12,482 nucleotides of DNA from Irineochytrium annulatum (GCA_027600665.1 JADGJL010000881.1:1-12482); one strand, 5' to 3'. Positions 1-9,040 are shown, counted from the stretch's first letter. Translations and numbers: made by a program. Notes: a model not told the origin generated them from the sequence alone.

Positions 1-2708
1 CCTCCGAACCCGCCAACGAACCCACCCGACACAGCTCCATCGCATCCGGCCGGATCCCTCCACCGCCGGACAATCTCCCACGCGGCCCACGCCAGCGTGA
101 TCGTCTTAACGCCAAGGGCGGATATGACGCCGTAGGATATTCCCATTTGCAGCGACCCATAGAGGGAGTTTAAGAGCCAGATGGTGACTAGGATGCGAAG
201 GAGGATGGAAGGGGTCTGGGTGAAGGGGTGCCGCCATGTAGGGCGGAGGGTAGAGAGGAGGGAGAGATAGAGCGTCAGAGGGAAAAGGATCGTCGTCAGA
301 TGCCATAGACCTAAAGCTTACATCTCAACAAAAAAAATGGGGGAGTCTCACGTAATATCAAAGACTCGTACCATAGAAAAATGTATCGCTCATCGGGATC
401 CATCCCATGCCGCCCGACCCGGGAAACCATATCCCTTGCGTGAAGAGCAGCCCGAACCGATTCACGACAACGCCTTTCTGGCTGTCGACAAAGTCGCCGA
501 CGAACCAAAACCCAACCGCGCTCCACATCGCGAGCCCGTACAGCGGGATCCAAAGCCGGGGCGTGTCCGCGAGGGCCAAGAGCGAGTAGACGAGGCCCCA
601 GACGACCTGCTCGATCCTCGCAGACACGGCCGCAAGGACGCCTCGCGGGCGGGTCTCGCCGGCATCGTCGTCCTCGTCGTCGATATCGTCGTCACCAGGG
701 AATGTGCGGCGGCTCGGGGAGCGGGAGCCACGGGGTAAGGAAAGTTGATGGCAGAGCTGGCGGGTGCGGGCAATGATGGAAGAGCGGATGATGGGGAGGG
801 TGCCGGATATTCGGTGGTGCGTCAGGTAGAAGAAGGGGATCAGGAGGAGGGGTACGACGATGAAGACGTGGGCGAAGATAAAGAGGCTTTGAAACTAGAC
901 GATGCAATTTTGAGAAAGACGAACGCCTGACACAAGTACCAACCACTTCCGCAAACCGGATTTTCAAAACAAACGTCCCTGACGCCTTCCCCATCCCTCC
1001 CCGGTCCGTCCTGGTCCCATCGACCCGAAACAAGATCCTCTTTTTGCATCTCCCACCCTCCACATCCACAACCTCCACCTCTAACATATGATCGCTCTCG
1101 TCGTCATATACCGCCGCGTCCCACTCATGCACCCAAAGCGGCAAATGATTCGCCTCATTCTCATCCGTAAGCCCCTTCCACGCTTGCGACTGCCCCGCAT
1201 ACACCCACGCCGTCAACTCCTTAGTCCCATCCACAACCGCCCTTACACCCGATGCATTCACACCCGCACTGGCGTAAATCAACATCCTGACATGCGTCGA
1301 CTGCCTGATCCTCCCAACGGGCTCGCGTCCCTCCAATGCAAACCTCGCGTCCCTTGGGTTCGTCACCAACACCACCGGCGGCACCTTCCCCGGAATCTCC
1401 TCCACCCTCCCCAGCCCGTCAGGCGCGTGCATGGGGATTCCGACGCCCCCAACGACCTCGTCCGCGAAACTGACCATATCCCCATCAACGGCCACGACGC
1501 GATACACTCCATGGTCCTTCATGTCCCCCAGCTCGAGTTCGACGGCACCGTGGGCGTGGTGCGCGTACATGGTGGCTCCGATTCCAAGGATGAGCTGGTG
1601 AAGGTGACCCGAGAGCCAGAGGGAGACGAAGGGGCTGAGGGAGCGAAGCGTCTCGCCCTTTGACGAGCGGCCCGATACCGTCACGGCGTTCGGGTAGTGT
1701 GTCAGGACAAAGGTGTGGTTGTGGTGGTGGAGTTGGGCAGAGGAGATGAAGGCGGAGAGGGCGTCGAGGTCGTGGGTGGACATGGTGCCGAAGAAGTTAA
1801 AGGGGCGGGATGTGCCTACCGCCGGGCTGTTGTTGCAAACCGTCTTAGTCACTCAGAACCGTAAATGGCGGTACTACTAACCACAAGTCAATCGCGAGGA
1901 AGGCATATACACCAAACTCCTTTTGATGTAGGAAAGCATAGCCCTCAGTCTTGGATTGCGACATCCTCGCGAACTCTGTCTCGGAAAAGTTTGCCCCCGT
2001 GTTGAAGCAGTCGTGGTTTCCCCTCATGTCCCAAAAAAATTTACCACCGTTTCTGTACGCGAGGCCGGTGGAGTTCAGCATATTCTTTTGTCTTGTTAAA
2101 ACATCTTCAGCACGTGTAAAGCCTAAGTCAAATTGCACCTGATATGCAACCCACTCGTCCATGTACTGCTGGCTGTAAAGCTTGCTTTTAGATTTTGCGT
2201 CGATGAGATCTCCGGTTAGCAGCACGAGATCGGGAGCGATGAGGGGAAGCTCCCGCTCTAGAAACGCCTGAAAATGTGGCAGCCCGCCCTCCGTCAGGTA
2301 GCGAGATATGTGAAGGTCGGATATCTGAACAAACGTCCATAGGTGCGTTGGCTTGCTTCCAAGTATTTCAGCTGCCAGAAAACAACTCGATCAGAAAGAA
2401 CAGTGTAACATGCACGTACACTGGTTTCCGATCAAGGTCGAAGCCTTGGCTCCAGCGAGCGAGGCTGGAGAGGACTCCTTTGCCACATCCGATTCGGCGG
2501 AAGCTTGCTGGGATGAAGACGGTGATGTCGACGGTGAAGTTGAGAAAATGCTGGAGGTGGGATCATTCTCGCGGTGACTCTGCGACGAAGTCGACGGATA
2601 GAGCACGGATCTCGCGCAAGAGTTGATGTAAAAGGCCAGCATCCATAACAGCAGTGTAATCGGGCCCACAACAAACGGCGCCGACCGGGCGCTGATGGAC
2701 GGGATCAT
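1..2708 (-). CDS. TMEM62: TMEM62-like transmembrane metallophosphoesterase, 5 exons, 3' end cut by window edge
   Basis: Coding exons on the minus strand are 2708-2420, 2371-1882, 1826-944, 894-372 and 310-1 (continuing off the left edge). The introns are 48, 55, 49 and 61 nt, and all phases agree. The protein is at least 831 residues; human TMEM62 is about 640. Residues 1-37 hold an N-terminal membrane segment, followed by a Ser/Thr-rich linker to about residue 90. The calcineurin-like phosphoesterase domain has all five motifs: SDLH at 114-117, GD at 150-151, RGNHD at 213-217, TH at 302-303 and GHLH at 333-336. The block RPFNFFG (267-273) and the strand-rich middle region resemble TMEM62. 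The C-terminal part (from 555) has several hydrophobic segments and a very acidic loop at 622-634. An in-frame TGA lies 15 nt upstream of the ATG, so this start is the first possible Met. The donor of intron 3 is slightly ambiguous (GTTGGT at 943 preferred). Substrate is unknown for the family; endomembrane location is inferred. Confidence 0.92.
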
Positions 2709-2783
2709 GTCAGAGCGGTCTCAGCTGCCCACATTCGCGAGCGGCTTGGACTTGAGAGGGCGGTTACTCTGCGTCTCATTGGA
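2709..2783. promoter_or_regulatory. Very short divergent (bidirectional) promoter region
   Basis: Only 75 bases separate the start codon of the minus-strand TMEM62 gene (A at 2708) from the start codon of the plus-strand gene at 2784. Both 5' leaders and the promoter elements must lie here or overlap the neighbouring coding sequence. I see no TATA-like box. A second plus-strand ATG at 2707-2709 overlaps the TMEM62 ATG in a CATG palindrome; it would act only as an upstream ORF, because its frame meets a stop shortly after the intron. Confidence 0.5.
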
Positions 2784-3407
2784 ATGTCCTTCGTTGGTGA
2801 GCCAATCCACTCGGCACCGCTAACGTTCTCCCTTCCAGTCAAGGCAGGGCTCCAGGAACGCCTGCAGAACGTCCACCGACCACTTCCCCTGACCGCGGCC
2901 GACCCGCCGCCACCGGTCTGGAAATCCACTGGCGCGGGCTTCCTGGACTGCCTCGTCGCCTGCCGGGAGACGCAGCGCATTTCGCGCGAGCGATTGCGGC
3001 TGCTGGAGGAGATCCGGGAACAGGAGCGCGCAGGCGCCACGGACGAGATGCGGATGATGATGGTGAAGAAGCGGAAGGCGGTGCAGAGGGAGCTGTGGAC
3101 GAGGCCTGACGAGGGCGACAGAGAGGGCGAGGGTGAGGGCGGGGGCCGGGATGGCGCAGACGATGGGAGAAACGATGGTCGGAAGAAGAGGAAGGGGGGC
3201 CGTCCTCCAAGAGCCCGGCCACCGCAGGCCGCGAGGGAGGAGAAGAAACGACTGACTGAGGAGAAGAATAAGGCGGAGAGGGAGCAGAAGCAGAAGGGCG
3301 GGACGCCGATGAGAGAAAAGCTGGAGAGGAAGGCGAAGGTGATCGCAAGCCGTAGGGCGAAGGGGTTTGATGCAGTTTTAGAGCCTGAGGAGGGGGAGGA
3401 ACCGTAA
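2784..3407 (+). CDS. Hypothetical basic, coiled-coil-prone small protein, 2 exons
   Basis: Exons are 2784-2796 and 2839-3407, giving 193 residues. The 42-nt intron 2797-2838 has donor GTGAGC, a CTAAC branch motif and acceptor CTTCCAG. It is a multiple of three without a stop, so an unspliced reading would give 207 residues. The first exon encodes only four residues. The N-terminal third is the most ordinary-looking protein (Leu-rich start, a proline run, a Trp-Lys-Ser-Thr-Gly stretch, then a helical segment rich in Arg/Glu with likely coiled-coil character at about 55-90). After that comes an acidic Glu/Gly stretch, a KKRKGG-type basic patch that could be a nuclear localisation signal, and a Lys/Glu-rich helical tail. 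I do not recognise the family. A nuclear or nucleolar role is possible from composition alone but is not shown. An AATAAA signal lies 179 nt after the stop. Confidence 0.55.
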   Translation: MSFVGEPIHSAPLTFSLPVKAGLQERLQNVHRPLPLTAADPPPPVWKSTGAGFLDCLVACRETQRISRERLRLLEEIREQERAGATDEMRMMMVKKRKAVQRELWTRPDEGDREGEGEGGGRDGADDGRNDGRKKRKGGRPPRARPPQAAREEKKRLTEEKNKAEREQKQKGGTPMREKLERKAKVIASRRAKGFDAVLEPEEGEEP

Positions 3408-3408
3408 C

Positions 3409-3430
3409 GGCACGCCCGAGCGTGCGTGCC
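3409..3430. repeat. Short inverted repeat just after the stop codon
   Basis: GGCACGC at 3409-3415 pairs with GCGTGCC at 3424-3430 around an 8-nt loop, starting two bases after the stop of the upstream gene. The hexamer TAACGG flanks it on both sides (3405-3410, which includes the stop codon, and 3432-3437). It could form a hairpin in the 3' UTR; no function is implied by the sequence. Confidence 0.4.
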
Positions 3431-3585
3431 TTAACGGGAGACTCATGGCTACGATGCCCAAACTCTTTTCGACAACCGATTGGCGATTTCGAGCTTTAGC
3501 CAACTTAGCTGCCACTGACATCGTCAGCTTAATTTCCTTACCGACGTCTTGTTACTGCTTACGCACATACATCGCACACACCGAA

Positions 3586-3591
3586 AATAAA
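3586..3591 (+). terminator. Candidate polyadenylation signal AATAAA
   Basis: Canonical AATAAA hexamer 179 nt downstream of the stop of the small hypothetical gene at 2784-3407, in otherwise gene-free sequence. The position suits a 3' UTR of ordinary length. The rest of 3431-3637 holds nothing else I can identify. Confidence 0.4.
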
Positions 3592-3637
3592 GCAACGCGC
3601 TAAAATATCGACTTCGTTCTTAAACTGCATGATAACA

Positions 3638-3979
3638 ATGTCGATCCCATCAAATACGAAGAGCCCACTGGGAAATGCCAACAAGTTGGCGCCTCCCGGA
3701 CCCCCGATCAAGGAGGGCGTGCCATTTATTCTCTAGGGCCTTGGAAACGAGACGCTCATTCGGCGGAGATCACTCCGGGAGGTTGCTGCGCTCCGTATAG
3801 ATGCCGCTATTGGTTTAGTATTTAGGGGGCTAGAAGCATTCAATCATAGATTGATTACGACTAACACTAAAGGGGAAAAAAAATCGCCAGTTGGCCTTAT
3901 ATACCTCCAATGCGATTTGACAGACGACGTCAAAACACCCATGAAGTGCATAGTTAACCAAGTCAACACCTTCACGATC
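3638..3979 (+). pseudogene. Possible relic of a copia-type retrotransposon gag, degraded
   Basis: Reading from the ATG at 3638 in one frame gives 32 codons rich in Pro/Asn/Lys, including a PPGPPIKEGVPFIL-like stretch, then a TAG at 3734-3736. The same frame then stays open to the next gene. Around 3873-3933 it encodes KGEKKSPVGLIYLQCDL followed by TDDVKTPM. From memory, a proline-rich opening, a 'P-F-I-L-x-G-L' block and a later 'G-L-I-Y-L-Q-C-D' helix resemble the gag (UBN2-like) region of copia retrotransposons. No protease, integrase or reverse transcriptase, no LTR and no zinc knuckle are seen, so at most this is a fragment. It could instead be an exon or leader of the downstream gene, which shares the frame. 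Confidence 0.3.
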
Positions 3980-4495
3980 ATGGATGCCACCAAGTCAGCC
4001 GGTGCAAACGGCGCTGACGCTCCAAAGTCCAACGGTGTGAAGACACCGCACGACGATTCCCAGACCAACGACAGATCGCCGAAGCGCACGACCGCTGCCG
4101 GGCCCGATCCCTACGTCCTCGCCTCTGACGCAGACTACATTGCCACGACGTCTCACTCCCTCATCCCTCCGCCGCGACTCGAGCCTCCTGCCGTGTACAA
4201 CCAGCGAACGCGACGGGGCGCGGATGTCGTTCGCGGAGGCGGCGGTGGACGCGATCGGGGTGGGGACCGGAGAGACGACAGGGGCGGAGGAGCGCGACGT
4301 GATGAGAGGGGTGAGAGGCATCATCCGTATGATAGGCCCCCGGCAGCGAGGGATTACGGCCGGGAGAGGGAGAGGGACCGCTGGGACGACAGGCGCGACC
4401 AACGAGATTATGACAGGGATAGAGTTGGAAGACATGACCGCCGCGGGGGTGACAGGAGGGATGACAGGGACGGGAGGAACGGCAGGGCACGGTAA
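3980..4495 (+). CDS. Hypothetical protein with Arg/Asp/Gly-rich C-terminal tail
   Basis: A single exon of 171 residues. The ATG at 3980 is preferred because it has A at -3 and G at +4, while the in-frame sequence upstream looks like an element relic and lacks a good start. The first half is Ser/Thr/Asn-rich and disordered-looking, with one more conserved-looking stretch (about 36-77: GPDPYVLASDADYI, then a PPPRLEPP segment). The second half is a low-complexity RD/RDD/RGG-type tail of about 90 residues, a composition seen in RNA-binding and splicing-associated proteins. I do not recognise a family and see no RRM, helicase or zinc-finger motif. Binding to RNA is inference from composition only. 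The frame closes at TAA 4493-4495; a GTAATT...GCAG pattern across the stop would make a 16-nt intron, too short to accept. Confidence 0.55.
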   Translation: MDATKSAGANGADAPKSNGVKTPHDDSQTNDRSPKRTTAAGPDPYVLASDADYIATTSHSLIPPPRLEPPAVYNQRTRRGADVVRGGGGGRDRGGDRRDDRGGGARRDERGERHHPYDRPPAARDYGRERERDRWDDRRDQRDYDRDRVGRHDRRGGDRRDDRDGRNGRAR

Positions 4496-4834
4496 TTCTC
4501 GTTGCAGGAGCGACTGTGCGCCTATTGTCCGTTCGGTCCGCGTCCTGCTGAAGATCTTCCGCTTGATTTGGCCAAGGCATTTACGTTTATGACCCTGCAT
4601 TCTTCGACGGCATTTTCCAAATCCGTAATCCAGTTACGAGCAAGCACTCTTTTTAAAAATGTATTGAGCGAACAAACAAACCACAATGCTACTTGAAGGT
4701 CACGGCACGAGCCGAGCCTTGAGCCAACGGGAACGTGATGAGGAAAGCATGTGGGATCGCGACGATCATGAGAATGATCGCTTATCTGAATTGACGCCAG
4801 GTTTTTTTAACAGCAACAAGCCATCAGCACACAC
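4496..4834. other. Intergenic stretch, no gene seen
   Basis: 339 bases between the Arg/Asp-rich hypothetical gene and SURF6. It should hold the 3' UTR of the former and the promoter and 5' UTR of the latter. It includes an A/T-rich run near 4650-4680 and a T-run at 4802-4808. No coding potential, tRNA or clear TATA box was found. Confidence 0.5.
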
Positions 4835-6265
4835 ATGGCCCGCGAAAAGAACCCAAAGCCGGCGGCCTCCTCGTCAGCAGCGCCGTCCGCTGTCGCCGTC
4901 AGCTCTAAGCTCGCCTCCAAGAAACCCAAAGCTGTGGAGGTCGATCAGGCCCACACCAATACTCACGCGGAGGACACAGCAAACGCGAAACCGAAAGTAG
5001 TCGTATCGGACCGGTTGTTGAGGTTTGAAAAGAGCTTTGAGGCCCTTATCGACATGATCCCGACAAAGTACTACCTGCCGCAAGAGGACAACGATGAAAC
5101 ATATGTTGGTGTCCTCCATCCTTATGGAATGGCAGCATGTTTACTTTGCTTCGTTAGAACAAATTTGCCTATAACAAGAAGAACAAGGCCCCGAAGCAGG
5201 CTATTAAGGAAGCGACGAAAAAGGCGAAGAAGTTAAAGGTGCGAGGAATTGCGATTAGTTCGACATTTTCCGCTTGCTAAGCTGGCTTTGTAGTTTGATC
5301 CCGAAGCCCATAAGTCTGTCAGCGAGATCCAAAGTGAGCAAATGATTGCCGAGGCCGCAACGAAGACGCACACTAAGCCGAACGCCGACCTATCTAATAT
5401 AAAACCGCTTCCCTCCGGCTCGATTGTTGAGATCCGGGAGAAGTATCAAGCCCGGATGGCAAGCTTTGCGGCGAAGCGGAATGGCCAACCGCAGCCCACG
5501 GGCAGCGACGCCGGCACGAACTCGCCGCGGCCGTCGCTAACTGGGGAGGATGGGGTCGAGGGCCCGAGAAGCCGGCAGGAAATTCTAGAGAAGCGGATGA
5601 AGAAGCGGAAGGAGAAGAAGGAGAAGCGGCTGAAGAAGAAGGAGAAGCGAAAGGACGGCGTGGATACTAAGGTGTGTGGGCGAGCGCTACTTTGTCCTTG
5701 TACGTTTCTTTTAACTTATATGGCGCAGGGTATGGCAGTTGTGCCGAAGGCGGCGAAGCTTGAAAACCCCGCCGAAGACATTTCCTTCGGCGTCCTCGAC
5801 TTCCACGACCCCAGCGAAGAGCCAAACACCTTCCTCGACGCCAGTAAGAGGAAGCGCGGCCCGACGGACCCGGCGGCCCTCCTGAAGAAGTCAGAGAACA
5901 AGAAGGCGAAGCTGGAGGCCCTGAAGGAGTCAAACCCGGAGAAGGCGGCGACGATCGAGGAGAAGGAGAAGTGGGGGAAGCTCATGAAGATGGCCGAGGG
6001 CGAGACCGTGAAGGACGACACGAAGCTCTTGAAGAAGACGCTGAAGCGGAAGGAGAAAGTGAAGGAGAAGTCGGGCAAGGAGTGGGAGTCGCGGAGGAAG
6101 GACGTGCAGAAGTCCCAGGTGGCGCGCCAACAGAAGAGGACTGAGAACTTAAAGGCGCGGAGCGAGTCGAAGAAGGGGACGGGGGAGAAGGGGAAGAAGG
6201 GGACGAAGGACGCCGCGCGGAAAAAGCGGCCAGGGTTTGAGGGTGGGGTTAGGAAGAGGAAGTGA
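4835..6265 (+). CDS. RRP14: SURF6/Rrp14 family ribosome-biogenesis protein, 4 exons
   Basis: Exons are 4835-5104, 5158-5238, 5294-5671 and 5729-6265, encoding 421 residues. The introns of 53, 55 and 57 nt are all phase 0. SURF6/Rrp14 proteins are nucleolar factors needed for rRNA processing and for pre-60S, and partly pre-40S, assembly. The N-terminal Rrp14 motif is split across exons 1-3: a helix with FEALIDMIPTKYY (residues 71-83), then after splicing NKFAYNKKNKAPKQAIKEA and the family's KFDP-like turn. Exon 3 ends in a Lys/Glu/Arg-rich block. Exon 4 carries the SURF6 domain: ISFGVLDF near 258-265, a long basic helix, EKWGKLMKMAEGETVKDD, LLKKTLKRKEK, and the ending RPGFEGG, which is characteristic of the family. 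Intron 3 (5672-5728) is in frame without stops, so a naive ORF reads through it. The first donor (GTTGGT) is non-consensus but is the only one that restores the family sequence. Confidence 0.94.
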
Positions 6266-6369
6266 GGGGGGCATCTGTTGTCGTTTGAATATTTGTTTGG
6301 TTGTTGAAACACGCGCGCACGCATGAACATAGGAATCCGTCGTTGATTCAGGACTGTCATTATACTCTC

Positions 6370-6387
6370 TATATAAATTTGACCAAT
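6370..6387 (+). promoter_or_regulatory. TATA-like and CCAAT-like motifs upstream of VTC4
   Basis: TATATAAA at 6370-6377 and CCAAT at 6383-6387 lie about 180-195 bases before the VTC4 start codon, in the 299-base gap after SURF6. The TATA-like sequence is suitable for a start site near 6400-6410. The CCAAT lies on the downstream side of it, which is not the usual order, so only the TATA-like part is a reasonable candidate. Confidence 0.3.
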
Positions 6388-6467
6388 ATTTGAATCACCA
6401 GCACGCGCCTTCGAAACACTCCACAGGCAGCCCTACAAGCCTCTTTTTTTGACATACTCCTGCGTCT

Positions 6468-6489
6468 TCCCATCATCGTCCCATCATCG
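6468..6489 (+). repeat. Perfect 11-bp tandem duplication in the VTC4 leader
   Basis: TCCCATCATCG occurs twice head to tail (6468-6478 and 6479-6489), followed by a partial third-copy-like CCCTC. It lies 75 bases before the VTC4 ATG, so probably in the 5' UTR or core promoter. It looks like a simple slippage duplication. Confidence 0.6.
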
Positions 6490-6564
6490 TGCCCTCCACA
6501 TCAGCGATAGTCCCGATCCACCGACGCCACCGCATCCTCCGCGTTCCTTCTCCGCCACATTACC

Positions 6565-9040
6565 ATGAAGTTTGGGAAGCGGCTCGAGGCCGAGGTCTTC
6601 CACGACTGGAAATACTACGCCTTCGATTACAAGGCGTTCAAGAACCGCATCAAAGGGGAGGATCCCTATAAGGCCAAAGGCGCCGGGGACGAGGAGGCGT
6701 CCTTGAAGTCCAAGGCCGACGACAGCCCGGCTCAGTCTGAAGTGGAGGAGGGTAAGGGAGGGGCGGTCGAGGACACGGCATCGGCGGAGGGATCTAGCTC
6801 GTTCGTGTTTGGGGATGAGGATGAGGAGGCGTTCGTTGAGGCACTGGACAAGGAGATTGAAAAGGTACGGCATTACCGATACTCTACGGAGCGTGCTTTA
6901 TGACGGGCTGAATGCTGACGCTGCCCTGGATTACTCTTTGCCCGGAAACATCAGATCTCGACGTTTTGCAAGCTGAAGCACAAAGAGCTGAACCGACGCG
7001 TGGACAATGTGGAGAACACGATTGTTTCGATCCAGCGCCAGCCACCAAGGTCGGCGGCGGAGAGGCCTGAGGCGAGGGAGGCGGAGGAGCATGGGGACGA
7101 CAACGATAACTCCGTGATGGATCAGGAGGAGGGTGCGAAGAATCGCCTAGAGCAGGTCACGAGGACAATAAAAGAGACCACGAGGGAGGTGCAGGAGCTC
7201 GCGTCGTTTGTCGTGCTGAACCACACGGCCGTTCGGAAGGTTGGGAGTTTGCTTTTATTTGCTTGTGCTCCAAAAGCTTGACCGTGGTTGCTAATTTGTG
7301 ACCGTTGTGGCGTATAGATCTTGAAGAAGCACGACAAAATGACGAGATATAAGCTCTCGACCGATTACATGCTCATCCTGTCGCACAAGCACTTCGTGCA
7401 GGAGACCTACGACACGTTGATCTTGAAGCTTTCAAACTTGTGGGATGCCGTCCGGTCTCTCCACGGAGGGGGTACGGACCCGTCGAAGGGCCCCGGCGTC
7501 GACTCGCAGAACATCATGAGGAAAACGACGAAGTATTGGGTGCACCCTGGTGAGTTTTAGTCTTTGTTAAATGATGGCAAAACTTATCTTTTGCCTACTT
7601 CCAGACAACGTCGTTGAGCTGAAGCTCTTCGTGCTCAAGCATTTGCCCGTCCTGCTTTTTAAAAAAGGCGTCCCCAATGACCCGGCGCTGAATTCGATCT
7701 ACTTCGATAACGATGAGTTGTTTTTATACCACAGCCGTATGGCGAGGGATCAGGGAGCGCAGGTAAACCTTGCGATCGAAGAACTATCTTATTGAACGCA
7801 CATATCCAGAACCTTCGCTTCCGGTGGTACGGCAAGCGGGACGACGCGAAGGAGGTTTGGGTCGAGCGAAAGACGCACAAGGAGGACTGGACGGGCGAGA
7901 AGTCCGTGAAAGAGCGCTTCCCGATCAAGGAGAAGTATCTGAACGACTACTTGGCCGGCAAGTACAACATCCGGCAGACGACGAATAAGCTGCGGGCTGA
8001 GGGGAAGAAGAAACTTAAGGACATCGAAGACATGGAGCAGCTCGGGGATGAGGTGCAGCAGCTCGTGCTCTCGCGGAAGCTCAGGCCGATGGTGCGGACT
8101 TCTTATAACCGGACGGCATTTCAGCTGCCGGCTGACGCGAGGGTGCGGATTTCGCTGGATACGGAGCTATGTATGGTTAGGGAGGATTACCCGCGGTGTG
8201 GGGATAATTGGAGGAGGAACGATGAACATGGGTACCCATTCTCGACGATCCCGGCGGCGGACGTGATCAAGTTCCCGTATGCTGTGTTGGAGATTAAGCT
8301 GCAGACGCAGTTTGGGCAGGCGGCACCGAAGTGGGCCACGGAGCTAGCGAACTCACACTTGGTTAGTGGGATCGTTGCTGGCCTTGCGTGCTGTTCAGCA
8401 AGTTAACGATCGATGGTTGTTTGAAAGGTCGAGGCCGTTCCGAAGTTTTCGAAGTTCCACCACGGCGTATCGATGTTCCACTCGGAGAAGGTGAAGGTTG
8501 TTCCGTTCTGGTTCTACCAGATGAATAGGAATATCTTAAAGCCCCGCCTGGCGCCGTTACCGAGCGCTGATATGGACGACGTGGACATAGGTGGCGGTGT
8601 TGGGGGCGGGGACGAGGAGGTTGACGTAGATAGGAATGGGAAGCCGACCGTTAAGGTTGACAAGCTTGGGAAGCTTTACTTCTCGAACGAGCGGACGTTC
8701 TTGCGGTGGCTGACCTACGTGAGTTCACTCGTCCATGCACATTTGCATAAAACTTATGCAACAACAACAGAGCATTCAGTTCATTCTACTCTCCATCCTC
8801 CTCGTCAACTTCTCCCCCGACCGGACGCCCCAGCTCGTCGGCGTCGGCCTCACAGCAATCGGGTTCCTAATCCTCTTTTGGAACCTAGCTCAGTTCCACA
8901 TTCGAGCGTACAAGATCCGCCACGACGACGGGACGGGGCCATTTGAGCTGAAGATGCAACCCGTTGTCGTTGTCATCATCATGCTCTCGGGTATCGTCGT
9001 GGGCGGGATCGTGTCTTGGACTTCAAGGAGGAATTTGTAG
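6565..9040 (+). CDS. VTC4: VTC4-type vacuolar polyphosphate polymerase (SPX, VTC catalytic, DUF202), 7 exons
   Basis: Exons are 6565-6864, 6955-7239, 7318-7549, 7605-7762, 7810-8361, 8428-8718 and 8771-9040, giving 695 residues (yeast Vtc4: 721). The introns are 90, 78, 55, 47, 66 and 52 nt. VTC4 makes inorganic polyphosphate from ATP at the vacuole membrane and moves it into the lumen; its SPX domain senses inositol pyrophosphates. The start MKFGKRL is the standard SPX opening. The SPX domain runs to about 210 and ends with the ILKKHDK helix (196-202); it carries acidic, disordered insertions near 45-85 and 120-150. The catalytic tunnel domain begins at TKYWVHPDN. It keeps the residues known from yeast Vtc4: K267, R328 and R330, K346, K359, the NRTAFQLP...[12 protein letters not shown] block, E486, and K515/K518. 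This points to an active VTC4, not a VTC2/3 paralogue. A short acidic Gly-rich linker (about 545-590) is followed by the DUF202 region with NERTFLRW and three membrane helices (about 607-620, 626-648, 670-688). Confidence 0.97.

Noticed and set aside
337..738. A 133-codon plus-strand frame and other plus-strand frames between 337 and 1663
   Set aside because: They lie opposite TMEM62 exons, whose motifs, membrane segments and intron phases are all coherent on the minus strand.
2707..2838. ATG at 2707 as the true start of the small plus-strand gene
   Set aside because: After splicing at 2796/2839 this frame meets a TGA within about 20 codons, whereas the ATG at 2784 stays open for 193 codons.
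3851..3979. Start of the Arg/Asp-rich protein at 3851
   Set aside because: The first codon there is TTG, the stretch reads like the gag-like relic, and ATG 3980 has a strong initiation context.
3995..4600. A 201-codon minus-strand frame opposite the Arg/Asp-rich gene
   Set aside because: Openness arises from the repetitive GAC/CGC/AGG codons of the plus-strand tail; the product (Pro/Val/Ser-rich) is not protein-like.
4735..4789. C/D-box snoRNA-like pair: GTGATGA at 4735-4741 and CTGA at 4786-4789, upstream of SURF6
   Set aside because: The flanking bases do not form a convincing terminal stem, and no clear internal C'/D' pair is seen. Both boxes are short enough to occur by chance.
5716..6360. 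A 214-codon open frame on the minus strand opposite SURF6
   Set aside because: It is the complement of Lys/Glu-rich SURF6 codons (Phe/Ser/Leu-rich product) with no family features; SURF6 on the plus strand explains the openness.
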